Assembly: GCF_008801575.1 (NCBI RefSeq)
Contig: NZ_VZPL01000002.1
Coordinates: forward strand, 120,376-184,375
Direction: 5' to 3'
Source of the DNA: Xanthomonas cissicola
GTDB taxonomy: Bacteria > Pseudomonadota > Gammaproteobacteria > Xanthomonadales > Xanthomonadaceae
Length of the DNA: 64,000 nucleotides
Positions 1-10,941 of the stretch are shown here, one piece after another. The position numbers and the translations under genes were made by a program. How positions within the stretch are numbered: the stretch's first letter is position 1; every line of letters starts with the position of its first letter. The notes under the pieces were generated by a model. The model did not search any database, was not told the origin of the DNA, and saw only the letters and a program-made list of their open reading frames with translations.

Positions 1-127
1 AATACTCGGCCGACCCCACGACCGATGGCGCACCGCCCGCCCTGCTCACCCTGATCGGCTGCGCAGCCTCATCCGGTGTCACGGCGGCCATCATGGAGAC
101 AGATATCGCGGTCGCGAACAGATTCAT
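1..127 (-). CDS. Cupin-domain protein, N-terminal fragment (runs off the window)
   Basis: The reading frame starts at an ATG (127-125) preceded by AAGGAGC at good spacing and stays open to the window edge, giving about 42 residues. The N-terminus is a short hydrophobic stretch followed by QPIRVSRAGGAPSVVGSAEY. This resembles the leader of small secreted or cytosolic cupin proteins, which continue with a metal-binding beta-barrel; that part lies outside the window. The family call rests on this short segment only. It is transcribed in the same direction as the TetR gene upstream of it, 97 bases away, so it could be that regulator's target or the tail of the efflux operon. Confidence 0.5.
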   Translation of the reverse strand, partial: MNLFATAISVSMMAAVTPDEAAQPIRVSRAGGAPSVVGSAEY

Positions 128-223
128 TGCAGCGCTCCTTCATTTTTAGTCTTGGCACTGTAGCGCGCTGGCCCACCGCCATGACCTGGGCACGCACGAC
201 TGCTGCATCGCACGCCGGCCGGC

Positions 224-898
224 CTAGAATTCGCTGGGCAATTCGCGCTTGCTATCGCCCCCTGGCACCACCGCGTCCGGTCGATACGCCCGCAGGAACA
301 ACGCCACCGCGCCGCTGACATACGCATCCAGCTGCACCGACCGCGCACCTGGCGCATCGTCGCGCGCAGCGGCGGTGGCCGGCCGCCCGGTCATCAACCC
401 GAAGAAATGCACCGATGCATCGGGCACGTTGTCGATCACCAATGCCCCGCGTTGCACCTCGCGCGCCAACAACGTGCGCATCATGGTGTCGTAGCGCTCG
501 AAGCACAGCGTCCACATTTCCTCGCGCATCTGGCTAGGCAGCAGTGGCGGGCGTACCAGGCCATACGCGGCATCCTCCCGCATGCTGCTGGCAGACACGC
601 GCAGCACTGCATCGGCCACCGCAGCCAGGCGTTGCTCCAACGGCCCCTGCAGCGCCAGCAAGGCCGTCCAGCGATTGGGCGAGGCCTGCGCCAGCGCTTC
701 CAGGGTGGTGCGGAACAGCACCTCCTTGGACGCGAAATGCGCATACACCGTGGCCTTGGACACCATCGCGTGTTCGGCGATGGTGTCCATGCTGGTCCTG
801 TCGAAGCCGTGCTGTTGAAACAGCACGCGTGCCGCCGCCAGGATGGCGCCACGCTTGTCGTGTGGCGCACGTGCAATGGGCGGCGCGTCATCATCCAC
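224..898 (-). CDS. TetR/AcrR-family transcriptional regulator, last gene of the RND efflux operon
   Basis: A 224-residue one-component repressor. The N-terminal helix-turn-helix (about residues 17-62, with [21 protein letters not shown]) is the canonical TetR DNA-binding motif; the rest is the helical ligand-binding and dimerisation domain. Translation is taken from GTG at 898-896, which overlaps the end of the outer-membrane channel gene by 8 bases, so it is probably translationally coupled and made with the pump. It is clearly different from the divergent TetR at 6906. One operon having a regulator at each end suggests dual control, but which promoter this one binds cannot be read from the sequence. 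It might also control the cupin gene just downstream. Confidence 0.88.
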   Translation of the reverse strand: MDDDAPPIARAPHDKRGAILAAARVLFQQHGFDRTSMDTIAEHAMVSKATVYAHFASKEVLFRTTLEALAQASPNRWTALLALQGPLEQRLAAVADAVLRVSASSMREDAAYGLVRPPLLPSQMREEMWTLCFERYDTMMRTLLAREVQRGALVIDNVPDASVHFFGLMTGRPATAAARDDAPGARSVQLDAYVSGAVALFLRAYRPDAVVPGGDSKRELPSEF

Positions 899-2402
899 GC
901 GGCGGCTCCGCTGCTGGGCTCGCGGCGGCAGTGGGCGCGGCGGTTTGCAGCCAGCCTCCGCCCATGGCCTTGTAGAACGTCACCAGGTTGGTGAAGCGCG
1001 ACAGCTGGGTGTTGATCAAGGTCTGCTGCGCGCTGTACAGCGAACGCTGCGCATCCAGCGCCTGCAGATAGCTGTCGATGCCCCGTTCGAAACGCGCCTG
1101 CGACAGCCGGTAGCTATCGGCAGTGGCATCCACCAGCGCTTGCTGGGCCTGTAGTTGCCTGCCCAGCGTGTCGCGCTGCGCCAACGCGTCGGAGACCTCG
1201 CGGAACGCGATTTGGATCGACTTTTCGTAGCGCGCCACTTCGATATCGCGGTTGGCCTTGGCCATGTCCAGATTGGCGCGATTGCGCCCGGCATTGAAGA
1301 TCGGCAAGGTCAGCGTGGGCACGAAGCTCCAGGCACGCGTGCCGGCATCGAACAACCTGGACAGGCTACTGCTGGACGAACCGGTCGATGCGGTCAGGCT
1401 GATGCTGGGGAAGAACGCCGCCCGCGCCGCCCCGATATTGGCGTTGGCTGCACGCAAGTTGCGCTCGGCTTCCAGAATGTCGGGGCGACGTTGCAGCAAC
1501 TGCGATGGCAAGCCGGCCGGCACGCTGGCCAACACATTACTCTCCACGCTCGCGTTGTCGGGCAGTGCATGCGGCAGCAATTCCACCGGCACCGACGTGC
1601 CGACCAGCAGCACCAGGGCGTTGCGATCCTGCGCCACTTGGGCGGTGTAGCGCTCCACGTCCACGCGTGCGGTTTCCACCGTGGTCTGCGCCTGACGCAA
1701 GGTCAGTTGCGAGGCCACGCCCAGTTCGAAGCTGCGCTGCTGCAGGCGATAACTGTCGCTCTGACTAGTCAGGGTGGATTGCGCCAGCTGCAGCAACTGC
1801 TGGTCGGCCGCCAAGGTCAGATAGGCGGTGGCCACTTCTGCCACCAGACTGATATGCGTACTGCGGCGCGCCTCGGCGGTGGACAGGAATTGCTGCAATG
1901 CCTGTTCCTTCAGGCTGCGCACGCGCCCGAACAGGTCCAGCTCATAGGCACTGATGCCGATATTGGCGCTGTAGGTGCGGAACACCTGCGGCTGGCCGGG
2001 AATGGCCAGCTCCGACGGCGTGCGCGCATTGTTGGCGGTACCGGTGCCATCGATCGCGGGCAGCAACGCGGCGCGGTCCACCCGATATTGCGCGCGTGCC
2101 ACCTCGATATTGAGCGCGGCCACGCGCAGGTCGCGGTTATTGTCCAGTGCCAGCGCAATCACCTGCTGCAGCGTCGGGTCGGTGAAGACCTGGCGCCAGC
2201 CGATATCGGCAATATAGGCCGTGTCGGCGTTGTTGCCGGTATCGGCAGTGGCAGCGGCAGCCGGAGGGGCTACCGACACGTCGGTGCCGGCAAATTGCGC
2301 TGGCACCGGTGCGTCGGGCCGCGTGTAGCGCGGCATCAGCGTGCAACCGGAAAGCACGCTGGCCACGCCAAGCGCGCAGAGTGTCGTGCGAATCGTGGTC
2401 AT
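891..2402 (-). CDS. Outer-membrane efflux channel lipoprotein, OprM/NodT family
   Basis: A 503-residue TolC-like channel, the outer-membrane part of a tripartite RND pump. The start chosen (ATG 2402) directly yields a lipoprotein signal with lipobox LSGC; a longer frame upstream only reads through the pump gene's end. Two outer-membrane-efflux repeats follow, rich in long alpha-helices with the typical [20 protein letters not shown] segment in the middle. It begins one base after the stop of the pump gene and overlaps the TetR gene at its end, so it belongs to the same operon. Usual family length is 470-510 residues; it looks intact. Confidence 0.93.
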   Translation of the reverse strand: MTTIRTTLCALGVASVLSGCTLMPRYTRPDAPVPAQFAGTDVSVAPPAAAATADTGNNADTAYIADIGWRQVFTDPTLQQVIALALDNNRDLRVAALNIEVARAQYRVDRAALLPAIDGTGTANNARTPSELAIPGQPQVFRTYSANIGISAYELDLFGRVRSLKEQALQQFLSTAEARRSTHISLVAEVATAYLTLAADQQLLQLAQSTLTSQSDSYRLQQRSFELGVASQLTLRQAQTTVETARVDVERYTAQVAQDRNALVLLVGTSVPVELLPHALPDNASVESNVLASVPAGLPSQLLQRRPDILEAERNLRAANANIGAARAAFFPSISLTASTGSSSSSLSRLFDAGTRAWSFVPTLTLPIFNAGRNRANLDMAKANRDIEVARYEKSIQIAFREVSDALAQRDTLGRQLQAQQALVDATADSYRLSQARFERGIDSYLQALDAQRSLYSAQQTLINTQLSRFTNLVTFYKAMGGGWLQTAAPTAAASPAAEPPRG

Positions 2403-2403
2403 G

Positions 2404-5400
2404 TCAGTGTCCTGTCGGTTGCGGTGCGGGCGAAGCAGGCTGTGGACGGCGCTGGAACAGGCCACACACCAGCACGAAGAACAGCGGCACGAAGAAGATC
2501 GCCAGCACCGTGCCGGAGACCATGCCGCCGATCACGGCCGTGCCCAGCGCGTGCTGCGCGCCGGCGCCGGCGCCACTGGTCAACACCAGCGGCACCACGC
2601 CGAGGATGAAGGCCAACGAGGTCATCAGGATCGGTCGTAAACGCATGCGCGCCGCTTCCAGTGCTGCAGCCACCAGGCTCTTGCCGCCTTCGTGCAACTC
2701 CCTTGCGAACTCCACGATCAAGATCGCGTTCTTCGATGCCAGGCCAATGGTGGTGAGCAAGCCCACCTGGAAGTACACGTCGTTCATTTTCCAGGTCAGC
2801 ATGGCTGCCAGCAACGTGCCGAACACGCCCAGCGGCACCACCAGAATCACCGAGAACGGAATCGCCCAGCTTTCGTACAACGCGGCCAGGCACAGGAACA
2901 CGATCAGGATCGAGACGCTGTACAACAGCCCGGTCTGGCCGGACGAGGCTTTTTCCTGCCGCGACAATCCGGTCCACTCGAAGCCGATGCCCGGGGGCAG
3001 CTTGGCGGCTGCGGCTTCGACGATCTGCATCGCCTCGCCGCTGGAGGCCGCACCCGGCAACGCCATGCCCAGGATCTCCATCGACGGCACGCTGTTGTAA
3101 CGCTCCAGGCGCGGCGAACCGGATTGCCAATTTGCCGTGGCGAAGGCGTTGAACGGCACCATGGTGCCGGCGCTGTTGCGCACGAACCAATGGTCGATGT
3201 CCTGTGGGTTCATGCGGTATGGCGCATCGGCCTGCAGCATCACCTTCTTGACCCGGCCCTTGTCGATGAAGTCGTTGACGTAGGTGCTGCCCCACGCGCT
3301 GGAGAAGGTGTCGTTGATGTCGGAGATCGACACGCCCATCGCCTGTGCCTTATGCGGGTCGATTTCCAGCTTGAATTCCGGCGTGTCTTCCTGCCCATTC
3401 GGGCGTACCGCCACCAGACGCTTGTCCTGGGACAGTTCGGCCAACAATTGATTACGCGCCTGCATCAACGCGGCGTGACCCAGATTGGCGCGGTCCTGCA
3501 GCATCAGATCGAAGCCGGTAGCATTGCCCAACTCCGACACCGCAGGCGGTGCGAACGCAAACACCTTGGCATCGCGGATACCGGAAAAAAATGCCCCGGC
3601 CTTGGCCGCCACGTCGGTGACGCTCTGGCCTTTACCGGTGCGCTCGTCCCAAGGTCGCAACTTGACGAAGGCAAAGCCCACGTTCTGGCCGCTACCGGCA
3701 AAACTGAAACCGGTCACGGCGAAGACACCGGCAACAGACTCCTTCTGATCGACCAGGAAATGATGCTCCACCTGCTTGAGCACATCGCTGGTGCGCGCAT
3801 TGGTGGCACCGGGCGGCAACTGCACCAGCACGAACAAGGTGCCCTGGTCTTCGTCCGGCAGGAATCCCACTGGCAATTTCATGAACCCGAACACCACCAA
3901 GGCCAGCAACGCGGCGTAGGCGAGCATGTAGCGCCAGCCCTTGCCAAGCATGTGCCGCACCACGCCCTGGTAGCCGGTGTTGCCGCGATCGAACAGGCGG
4001 TTGAACCAACCGAAGAACCCGGTGGTCGCCAGGCCATGGCCCTTGTGGACCGGCTTGAGCAAGGTGGCGCACAAGGCCGGGGTCAGGATCATCGCCACCA
4101 GCACCGACAAGGTCATGGCCGAGACAATCGTGATCGAGAACTGCCGGTAGATCACGCCGGTGGAGCCGCTGAAAAACGCCATCGGGACGAACACCGCCGC
4201 CAGCACCAGCGCCACGCCGATCAATGCGCCGGAAATCTGGTCCATCGATTTACGCGTGGCGTCCTTGGGCGATAACTGCTCCTCGCCCATCACGCGTTCG
4301 ACGTTTTCCACCACCACGATCGCATCGTCCACCAGCAAACCGATCGCCAGCACCATCGCGAACATGGTCAAGGTATTGATGGTGAAGCCGAACGCCGCAA
4401 GCACACCGAAGGTGCCCAGCAGCACCACCGGCACCGCAATGGTCGGGATCAGGGTGGCGCGGAAGTTCTGCAGGAACAGGTACATCACCAGGAACACCAG
4501 CACCACCGCCTCCACCAGCGTGTGTACCACCTGCTCGATGGAGATGCGCACGAACGGGGTGGTGTCGTACGGCTTTTGCACTTTCATGCCGGGCGGGAAG
4601 AACTTTTCCTGCTCTTCCAGGCTTTTATCGATCGCGCGCACCGTATCCAGCGCATTGGCCCCGGTCGCCAGCTTGATCGCCAGACCGGCGGCCGGCTTGC
4701 CGTTGTAACGGCCCACCGTGTTGTAGCTTTCGCTGCCCAGCTCGATGCGCGCCACATCGCGCAAGCGCACCTGCGAGCCATCGGACTGCGTGCGCAGCAG
4801 GATATTCTCGAATTGCTCGGCGGTCTTCAGCCGGGTCTGGGCAGTGATGGTGGCGTTGAGCTGCTGGTTGGCCACCGCCGGCAACGCGCCCAACTGGCCG
4901 GCGGAGATCTGCGCGTTCTGTGCCTGGATCGCGTTGCGCACATCCACGGGCGTGAGGCTGAAATTGCTCAGCTTGTTGGGGTCCATCCACACCCGCATCG
5001 CGTACTGCGAACCGAACAAGGTGGTGTCGCCCACGCCTTCGAGGCGGCTGATGGTTTCCTGCACGTTGGCAGCCACGTAATCGGACAGGTCCGAATCGCT
5101 CATGCTGCCGTCTTCGGACGTAAAGGCCAGCACGTTGAGGAAGTTGGTGGCCGACTTGGTCACCGTGACGCCCTGCTGCTGCACTTCCTGCGGCAACAAC
5201 GGCGTGGCCAGCGACAACTTGTTCTGCACCTGCACCTGCGCGGTGTCGGGGTCGGTGCCGTTTTCGAAAGTCAGGGTGATGGTCACCGCCCCGCTGGATT
5301 CGCTGGTGGACGCCATGTAGCTGAGGTGATCCAGCCCCTTCATCTTCTGCTCGATGACCTGGGTGACGGTGTCTTCCAGGGTCTGCGCCGAGGCGCCCGG

Positions 5401-5547
5401 GTAGTTGGCGGTGATGGCGACAGCCGGCGGTGCGATGGCGGGGTATTGCGCAATCGGCAAGGTGGCGATGGAGAGGATGCCGGCCAGCATCACGATGATG
5501 GCCAACACCCAGGCGAAGATCGGACGATCGATAAAGAAACGTGCCAT
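2404..5547 (-). CDS. RND multidrug efflux pump, HAE1 family inner-membrane transporter
   Basis: A 1047-residue proton-driven drug exporter of the AcrB/MexB class, the normal family length. It opens with the family N-terminus [20 protein letters not shown]. The TM4 proton-relay aspartates lie in [18 protein letters not shown], the large periplasmic loops follow TM1 and TM7, and the final TM bundle contains [12 protein letters not shown]. The protein takes hydrophobic drugs from the periplasm or outer leaflet and passes them to the OprM-like channel through the adaptor encoded just upstream (15 bases apart). Substrates cannot be deduced. The sequence is full length with no frameshift. Confidence 0.95.
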   Translation of the reverse strand: MARFFIDRPIFAWVLAIIVMLAGILSIATLPIAQYPAIAPPAVAITANYPGASAQTLEDTVTQVIEQKMKGLDHLSYMASTSESSGAVTITLTFENGTDPDTAQVQVQNKLSLATPLLPQEVQQQGVTVTKSATNFLNVLAFTSEDGSMSDSDLSDYVAANVQETISRLEGVGDTTLFGSQYAMRVWMDPNKLSNFSLTPVDVRNAIQAQNAQISAGQLGALPAVANQQLNATITAQTRLKTAEQFENILLRTQSDGSQVRLRDVARIELGSESYNTVGRYNGKPAAGLAIKLATGANALDTVRAIDKSLEEQEKFFPPGMKVQKPYDTTPFVRISIEQVVHTLVEAVVLVFLVMYLFLQNFRATLIPTIAVPVVLLGTFGVLAAFGFTINTLTMFAMVLAIGLLVDDAIVVVENVERVMGEEQLSPKDATRKSMDQISGALIGVALVLAAVFVPMAFFSGSTGVIYRQFSITIVSAMTLSVLVAMILTPALCATLLKPVHKGHGLATTGFFGWFNRLFDRGNTGYQGVVRHMLGKGWRYMLAYAALLALVVFGFMKLPVGFLPDEDQGTLFVLVQLPPGATNARTSDVLKQVEHHFLVDQKESVAGVFAVTGFSFAGSGQNVGFAFVKLRPWDERTGKGQSVTDVAAKAGAFFSGIRDAKVFAFAPPAVSELGNATGFDLMLQDRANLGHAALMQARNQLLAELSQDKRLVAVRPNGQEDTPEFKLEIDPHKAQAMGVSISDINDTFSSAWGSTYVNDFIDKGRVKKVMLQADAPYRMNPQDIDHWFVRNSAGTMVPFNAFATANWQSGSPRLERYNSVPSMEILGMALPGAASSGEAMQIVEAAAAKLPPGIGFEWTGLSRQEKASSGQTGLLYSVSILIVFLCLAALYESWAIPFSVILVVPLGVFGTLLAAMLTWKMNDVYFQVGLLTTIGLASKNAILIVEFARELHEGGKSLVAAALEAARMRLRPILMTSLAFILGVVPLVLTSGAGAGAQHALGTAVIGGMVSGTVLAIFFVPLFFVLVCGLFQRRPQPASPAPQPTGH

Positions 5548-5562
5548 GACGTGATCCCGCCT

Positions 5563-6777
5563 CTAGTTGGCCGCACGCGGTGCGGTCGGGGCAGAAGGAC
5601 CGGCAGCATTCCCGGCGGCGGGCGTGGCCTTGGGCTGCCACGGCACGGTCTTGACCACGATGCCATCGCGTGCGCGCGACGCGCCTTCGACGACCACTTG
5701 CTCGCCGGGCTTCAGGCCGCTGCGCACCAGCCACTGGTCGCCCACCTCACGGTCGGTTTCCAGCGCACGCAACTGCAGCTTGTGGTCGGCGCCGACGACA
5801 AAGGCGGTGGGTTTGCCGGCGCCGTTGCGCGACACCGCCTGCTGCGGCACCAGCACGCCCTGCTCCTTGACGCCTTCCTGCAGCACCGCGCGCACGTACA
5901 TGCCCGGCAACAGCTCGGCGTTCGGATTGGGGAAGACCGCGCGCAGGGTGATCGAGCCGGTGTTCTGGTCGACTGTCACGTCGGAGAACGCCAGGTGCCC
6001 CTGCAGCGGGTAGGTGCTCCCATCTTCCAGCAGCAGCGACACCTTGGCCGCACCGTCGCCGGCTTGTTCCAGATCGCCGCGTGCCATCGCCTGCCGTAGG
6101 CGCAACACCGCACTGCTGGGCTGGGTGACGTCGATGTAGATCGGGTCCAGCTGCTGGATGGTGGTCAGCGCGGTGGCCTGGTTGGCGGTCACCAGCGCAC
6201 CCGGGGTCACGCTGGAGCGGCCGATGCGTCCGGAGATCGGTGCGTCAAGCCGCGCAAACGCCAGGTTGATGCGCGCGGTCTCCACGCTCGCCTTGCCGGC
6301 TGCCACGTCGGCCTTGGCCTGGCCTAGCGCGGCATCGGTGTCGTCGCCTTCCTGCTGGCTGATCGCTTTGATCTGCGCCAGCTCCTTGTAGCGCTCGGCC
6401 TTGAGCTGCGCGGTGCGCAGGGTCGCCTCGGCCTTGGCAAGGGATGCCTGCGCGCTGGCATAGCTGGCGCGGTACTGGGCCGGATCGATCTGGTACAGGG
6501 TCTGACCAGCCTTGACGTCGCCGCCTTCGGTGAACTGGCGCGACTGGACGATGCCTCCCACTTGCGGGCGAATTTCGGAGATCAGGTACGGGACGGTGCG
6601 CCCCGGCAACTCGGTAGTGAGCGTCACCGGTTGCTGCTTCACGGTCAGCACGCCCATTTCCGGGGTGCCTTCCTGTGGCGGCGGGCCTCCCGGCGGGCTG
6701 CCGCAGGCGCTGAGCAAGGCGGTGGCGGCAACGGCAACAGCAAGCAACGACAGGCGAAACGAGGCATGAGGACGCAC
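5563..6777 (-). CDS. RND efflux periplasmic adaptor (membrane fusion protein) lipoprotein
   Basis: A 404-residue adaptor joining the pump to the outer-membrane channel. The start used is GTG 6777, which has GGAG seven bases upstream; the frame is open further, to an ATG at 6846, but that would run through the promoter and operator and add an unlikely N-terminus. The product has an n-region, a hydrophobic core and lipobox LLSAC, then the lipoyl half-motifs (PQVGGIVQSRQFTEGGDVKAGQTLYQID), an alpha-helical hairpin with heptad-like Ala/Glu/Lys residues, and a beta-barrel. It is the first gene of the four-gene efflux operon. Confidence 0.93.
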   Translation of the reverse strand: MRPHASFRLSLLAVAVAATALLSACGSPPGGPPPQEGTPEMGVLTVKQQPVTLTTELPGRTVPYLISEIRPQVGGIVQSRQFTEGGDVKAGQTLYQIDPAQYRASYASAQASLAKAEATLRTAQLKAERYKELAQIKAISQQEGDDTDAALGQAKADVAAGKASVETARINLAFARLDAPISGRIGRSSVTPGALVTANQATALTTIQQLDPIYIDVTQPSSAVLRLRQAMARGDLEQAGDGAAKVSLLLEDGSTYPLQGHLAFSDVTVDQNTGSITLRAVFPNPNAELLPGMYVRAVLQEGVKEQGVLVPQQAVSRNGAGKPTAFVVGADHKLQLRALETDREVGDQWLVRSGLKPGEQVVVEGASRARDGIVVKTVPWQPKATPAAGNAAGPSAPTAPRAAN

Positions 6778-6813
6778 GGGCAGTCTCCAACGGGAGGTGT
6801 GATGATTAAATAT

Positions 6814-6827
6814 AAACGGTACGGTTT
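6814..6827. promoter_or_regulatory. Imperfect palindromic operator in the efflux promoter
   Basis: AAACGGTACGGTTT reads almost the same on both strands (AAAC-S-GTAC-S-GTTT; only two of 14 positions break symmetry). It lies directly downstream of the minus-strand -10 hexamer, so a bound TetR dimer would block transcription of the adaptor-pump-channel operon. The divergent TetR at 6906 is the likely binder; this is inference. Confidence 0.6.
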
Positions 6828-6830
6828 GGT

Positions 6831-6859
6831 ATCCTAATAAGCGCATCCAGAGCCGTCAA
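6831..6859 (-). promoter_or_regulatory. Sigma-70-type promoter of the RND efflux operon
   Basis: On the minus strand TTGACG (6859-6854) and TAGGAT (6836-6831) are separated by exactly 17 bases, a near-consensus -35 with a fair -10. It reads toward the adaptor gene, with the palindromic operator just after the -10. On the plus strand TATACT at 6878-6883 could be the -10 of the divergent TetR gene. Confidence 0.6.
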
Positions 6860-6905
6860 GCATTTCTACCCAGTCGGTATACTTATGAATTGTTGGGAGA
6901 ACCTG

Positions 6906-7526
6906 ATGCGGGTCAGAACAGAAGAAAAGCGCGAGGCCATCGTCCAGGCGGCCAGCGAGGTCTTCCTCGAGCTGGGCTTCGAAGGCGCGTCGATGTCGCA
7001 GATCGCCGCCCGCGTGGGCGGCTCCAAGCGCACGCTGTACGGCTATTTTCCGTCAAAGGAAGAGCTGTTCGTGGCCGTCGCCAAGGACATGTCGGACCGC
7101 TATTTCGACCCGTTGCTGCATGCGCTTTCGCAAAGCAGCGGCCCGGTCGATGAGGCGCTGCAGCGCTTCGGCGAGGATGTGCTGACGTTCCTGTGCGCCC
7201 CGCCCAATATCACCAGCTGGCAGACCATCATCGGGGTATCCGGCAGATCTGCGGTCGGCGCGCTGTATTTCAGTGCCGGCCAGGAGGAAGGCATACAACG
7301 CTTCGCCGAATACCTGCAGGCACAGGTGGACTGCGGCCTGCTCCACTGCGAAGACACCCTGCTTGCCGCCCACCAGTACGCTGGCTTGCTGGAATCGGAA
7401 ACCTTGATGCCCTGCCTGTTTGGCGCACTCAACGACCCCACGCCCGAGTTCCTGCGCGAAGCGACGCGACGTGCGGTGCAGACGTTTCTGGCCGCGTACG
7501 GCGGCAAGGCAGGCAAAGCGGCGTGA
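6906..7526 (+). CDS. TetR/AcrR-family repressor divergent from the efflux operon
   Basis: A 206-residue regulator. ATG 6906 is preferred because GGGAG sits at proper distance; an in-frame ATG at 6885 has no ribosome site. The helix-turn-helix includes ASMSQIAARVGGSKRTLYGYFPSKEELF, followed by an AefR-like C-terminal domain. Its position, divergent from the pump genes with a palindrome between them, is the classic layout of a local drug-responsive repressor such as AcrR, TtgR or SmeT. Which compound releases it is not visible. Confidence 0.9.
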   Translation: MRVRTEEKREAIVQAASEVFLELGFEGASMSQIAARVGGSKRTLYGYFPSKEELFVAVAKDMSDRYFDPLLHALSQSSGPVDEALQRFGEDVLTFLCAPPNITSWQTIIGVSGRSAVGALYFSAGQEEGIQRFAEYLQAQVDCGLLHCEDTLLAAHQYAGLLESETLMPCLFGALNDPTPEFLREATRRAVQTFLAAYGGKAGKAA

Positions 7527-7838
7527 CGTCGGTTGCGACTTCACTGCATTGCTGCGCGACGACGCGCAGTGCGCGTGTACAGACGCCAAGCCTGCGGTCC
7601 ACTCGGGCGTCTACCCTCCCCCGCCGCGCCGCTGGCTTGAGCGCAGCAGCATCATCACCGCATGACGCAACCGGGCAGCGAGGCTGCGCTGTGCGGCCGG
7701 CGCAGGAATGCTGCTGCAGCGATTTAACGGTGGCGCGCTTGCGCTTGAACACGTTGCCATCGCACGCATGTTGCCGCCCGGGCATCGCGCCACCAGCGCC
7801 TTGAAACAGGCCGCGTCGAGGCACGACCTAGCGGCTGG
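7527..7838. other. Intergenic stretch, no gene seen
   Basis: Between the convergent TetR and zur genes. Short frames here lack ribosome sites and family resemblance. No convincing terminator with a T-run was seen. Confidence 0.5.
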
Positions 7839-8345
7839 TTACTCCGCCACTGCGCATTTCGCGCACAGGCCGTGCACTTCCAGCGTCTGTGCCTGCGGCT
7901 GGAAACCGAGCGCCTTGGCGCGGGCTTCCAGTTGCGACACGACGTCGCGATCTTCCAGTTCCACCGCGCTGTGGCAGCGGTCGCAGATCAGGAACGGCAC
8001 AGAGTGCTGGGCGCTGTTGGGGTGGTGGCAGGCGACGAACGCATTGACCGATTCGAGCTTGTGCACGAAGCCGTTGGCCATCAGGAAATCCAGCGCGCGA
8101 TACACCGTAGGCGGTGCGTCGGCGCCGACGCCCTTGCCTTCGCGCACCCAGTCCAGCAATTCGTAGGCCTTGACCGGCTTGCCGGCGTCGGCGATCAGCC
8201 GCAGCACGTTCGCGCGGATCGGCGTCAGCCGCAGGCCGCGTTCGCTGCAGGCACGCTCCACCGCGCGCACGAAGCCGTTGGCGTCGTCGACGTGGTGATG
8301 CGGTGCAGTGCAGGCGAGGTCTGGTGCGTGGGTGTGCTTGGTCAT
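7839..8345 (-). CDS. zur: Fur-family zinc uptake regulator
   Basis: A 168-residue metalloregulator that, with zinc bound, represses zinc uptake genes. ATG 8345 gives MTKHTHAPD; an upstream frame extension overlaps gltX. Features: a winged helix at residues 35-95 (LRLTPIRANVLRLI, TVYRALDFLMANGFVHKL), a histidine-rich hinge, and two CxxC pairs at C121/C124 and C161/C164 that form the structural zinc site. Residues CHH at 106-108 and the N-terminal HHH fit the Zur rather than the Fur or PerR branch; Zur is experimentally known in Xanthomonas. It follows gltX by 13 bases and is probably co-transcribed with it, an unusual pairing with no obvious functional logic. Confidence 0.85.
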   Translation of the reverse strand: MTKHTHAPDLACTAPHHHVDDANGFVRAVERACSERGLRLTPIRANVLRLIADAGKPVKAYELLDWVREGKGVGADAPPTVYRALDFLMANGFVHKLESVNAFVACHHPNSAQHSVPFLICDRCHSAVELEDRDVVSQLEARAKALGFQPQAQTLEVHGLCAKCAVAE

Positions 8346-8358
8346 ACAGGCTCCGGCG

Positions 8359-9762
8359 TCAGGCCGCTCCAATCTTGATGAGTGCCGCATCGATGCGTTT
8401 CAAGGCACCCTCGCGTCCGGCCAGGTACACCGTTTGCGAAATGTCCGGGCTGACCTGGGTGCCGGTGATGGCCACGCGCAGCGGCTGGGCGACCTTGCCC
8501 ATGCCCAGTTCCAGCGCGGCAGCGGCGTCGTGCAGCGCAGCCGAGACGCTCTCCACGCTCCACGCATCCACGGCAGCCAGCAGTTCGCGCGCCTTGCCCA
8601 GCGGCACCTCGGCGCCCAGCTTGAGGTGTTTCATCACCGCCGCTTCGTCATAGGTTTCCAGCGGCTGGTACCAGACCACGGCTTTTTCGGCCATTTCCTT
8701 CAAGGTCTGCACGCGCTCGCGCAACGCCACCACCACATCGGCGGCGGCCGGGCCGGCGGCGATGTCCACACCGAGCTTGGCAAGCTGGTATTCCAACTGC
8801 GGGGCGATGCTGGCCGGGTCGTCGGTCTTCAGATAATGCTGATTGACCCAGCCGAGCTTGGCCATGTCCAGGCGCGCGGCCTTGGAATTGACGTCCTTGA
8901 CGTCGAACAGGTCCAGCAACTCCTGCTGGGTGAACAGCTCCTGGTCGCCATGCGACCAGCCCAGGCGGGCCAGATAATTGATCAGCGCATGCGGCAGATA
9001 GCCGGCATCCTTGTACTGCATGACGTCGGCCGCGCCGGTGCGCTTAGACAGCTTGGCGCCCTGCTCGTCGAGGATCATCGGCATGTGCGCGAACTTGGGC
9101 ACCGGTGCACCCAGCGCTTCATAGATATTGATCTGGCGCGGCGTGTTGTTGATGTGGTCGTCGCCGCGGATGACCTCGGTGATGCCCATGTCCCAGTCGT
9201 CCACCACCACCGCAAAGTTGTAGGTGGGAAACCCGTCCGGGCGGAAGATCACCATGTCGTCGAGCTCGCTGTTGGCGATCTCGATGCGTCCCTTGATCAG
9301 GTCGTCGAACACCACCGTACCGCCGACGGGATTCTTGAAGCGGATCACGCGATTGGGGTCGTCGCGATACGGCAGGTTCTGCTCGCGGGCAGCGCCGTTG
9401 TAACGCGGCTTTTCCTGTTTGGCCATGGCGGCCTCGCGCATTGCGTCGAGTTCCTCGCGGGTTTCGTAGGCGTAATACGCCTTGCCCTGCGCGAGCAATT
9501 GCTCGGCGACTTCTTGATAGCGGGCAACGCGCTGGGTCTGGTAGATCGGGCCTTCGTCGTAACCCAGGCCCAGCCAGTCCATCGCTTCCAGGATGGCGTC
9601 GATCGCTTCCTGCGTGCTGCGCTCGCGGTCGGTGTCCTCGATGCGCAGCACGAACTGGCCGCCGCGGTGGCGTGCCTCCAGCCAGCAATACAAGGCGGTG
9701 CGGGCGCCGCCGATATGCAGGTAACCGGTGGGGCTGGGAGCGAAACGGGTGCGGCAGGTCAT
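8359..9762 (-). CDS. gltX: Glutamyl-tRNA synthetase
   Basis: 467 residues, the usual GluRS length; charges tRNA-Glu with glutamate in the cytoplasm. The class I signature is near the N-terminus ([19 protein letters not shown]), and the KMSKS-type loop appears as KLSKRTG around residue 240. Start at ATG 9762; the open frame extends far upstream, but only because it runs antisense-free through the next gene in another frame. No zinc-binding cysteine cluster is seen. Located 13 bases before zur and 68 bases after the DUF3616 gene, all on the minus strand. Confidence 0.96.
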   Translation of the reverse strand: MTCRTRFAPSPTGYLHIGGARTALYCWLEARHRGGQFVLRIEDTDRERSTQEAIDAILEAMDWLGLGYDEGPIYQTQRVARYQEVAEQLLAQGKAYYAYETREELDAMREAAMAKQEKPRYNGAAREQNLPYRDDPNRVIRFKNPVGGTVVFDDLIKGRIEIANSELDDMVIFRPDGFPTYNFAVVVDDWDMGITEVIRGDDHINNTPRQINIYEALGAPVPKFAHMPMILDEQGAKLSKRTGAADVMQYKDAGYLPHALINYLARLGWSHGDQELFTQQELLDLFDVKDVNSKAARLDMAKLGWVNQHYLKTDDPASIAPQLEYQLAKLGVDIAAGPAAADVVVALRERVQTLKEMAEKAVVWYQPLETYDEAAVMKHLKLGAEVPLGKARELLAAVDAWSVESVSAALHDAAAALELGMGKVAQPLRVAITGTQVSPDISQTVYLAGREGALKRIDAALIKIGAA

Positions 9763-9830
9763 GGAGCGCTCGGCAAAACGGGAGTCGCCCGATTTTACCT
9801 TGCGCAGCGTGGCCCTGCCCGGCCCGTGGC

Positions 9831-10922
9831 TCAGCGGTTGCGCAGCAGGTCGCCGTACACCACGCAATCGCCGCCGCTGCGTGCCGTGCCCGGAGCGTCG
9901 TACAGCACCAGCCAGGTGGGAATCTTGCCGGCCAGGTGCCTGGGCAGGTTGCAGATGGCCTCGGCGCGGTCGCAGTCCTTGCCATGCGGCAGCACTGCCG
10001 ATTCCAGCAGGTCGTGCTGGAAGCGCACCGGTGCGCGGTTGGCGGCCAGCACGGTCCGCGCATCCGGCCATTTGAACAGGCGGATTTCGCCGTTCAGGAC
10101 CATCGTCGGCCCGGCCAGCAGGTACAGATCGTCGCCGGAATAATGCAGGTCGCGTACGCCCAGCCCGCCCAGTTGCAGGAAGTGCTTGCGCAGCAGGGTG
10201 CCGTCCTCGTCCAGCGGGACCAGGCGCAGGTGGTCGCTGTGGGCTTGCACCTGGATCTCCAGCAGTGCCGTCCAGCCACGCAGCACCGGCCCGCGCAGCC
10301 CCAATAGCAAGCGCTGGCCATCGACCACGATGCCTTCGATATCGAAGCCGTTGTCCTTGCCGGGGATCTTCAGGAACGGACCGAAATGCGGGTCGTCGGC
10401 CAGCAGGTCGGTGAGCTGGTTGTGCTTGGCGTCGCCCTTGAGCCGCAGCGCACGGCGGCCGTCGGCCGCTTCGCGTACCAGCTGCGGGGTGCCGTCTTGC
10501 GCATAGTCGATGGGCAGGCAGGCCAACAGGCGGCGATTGGCATCGAGCTTCAACTTGGTCAGGCGTTTGGCGTTTTCGGCGTCGTCGCGGCCGCGCTTGG
10601 CGTTCTTGCGTTTGCTGCCGTGCGAACCGATGACCCACAAAAATCCGTCCGACAGGCCCATACCTTCCAGGTCCGCCTCCTCGCCGTCTTCTCCCGGCAG
10701 ATCGAGCAGGTTCGCCAACGCAAAGCTCTGCCCCTGGCCGAAGCGCAGCGCCTCTCGCTGTACGGGGTCGAGCTTGCGCAGCCGGTCTACCGCGCAGGCT
10801 TCGTCGCCGGCCACCCACAGCCAATCGTCGGTGAAAGCGGCGCCGGACAGATTGCTGTGCACCAGCGCACCGGGCGCGAATTCAAGCCGGACGCTATGCG
10901 GAATCAGGGTTTTCTTGGCCAT
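9831..10922 (-). CDS. DUF3616 domain protein
   Basis: A 363-residue protein that is DUF3616-like along its whole length, with repeated segments that look like blades of a beta-propeller ([37 protein letters not shown]). No signal peptide, so probably cytoplasmic. The start ATG 10922 ([11 protein letters not shown]) is 19 bases after the nitrilase stop. Biochemical function is unknown for the family; I assign none. Confidence 0.75.
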   Translation of the reverse strand: MAKKTLIPHSVRLEFAPGALVHSNLSGAAFTDDWLWVAGDEACAVDRLRKLDPVQREALRFGQGQSFALANLLDLPGEDGEEADLEGMGLSDGFLWVIGSHGSKRKNAKRGRDDAENAKRLTKLKLDANRRLLACLPIDYAQDGTPQLVREAADGRRALRLKGDAKHNQLTDLLADDPHFGPFLKIPGKDNGFDIEGIVVDGQRLLLGLRGPVLRGWTALLEIQVQAHSDHLRLVPLDEDGTLLRKHFLQLGGLGVRDLHYSGDDLYLLAGPTMVLNGEIRLFKWPDARTVLAANRAPVRFQHDLLESAVLPHGKDCDRAEAICNLPRHLAGKIPTWLVLYDAPGTARSGGDCVVYGDLLRNR

Positions 10923-10941
10923 GGGTACCTGGGACGAGGGA

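Noticed and set aside
1155..2609. 484-codon plus-strand frame across the outer-membrane channel gene
   Set aside because: Arg/Gln/His-rich shadow of the oprM-like gene.
9763..10824. Upstream extension of the gltX frame to 821 codons
   Set aside because: The canonical GluRS N-terminus [13 protein letters not shown] starts at 9762; the extension is Arg/Ala/Pro-rich and overlaps the DUF3616 gene in another frame.
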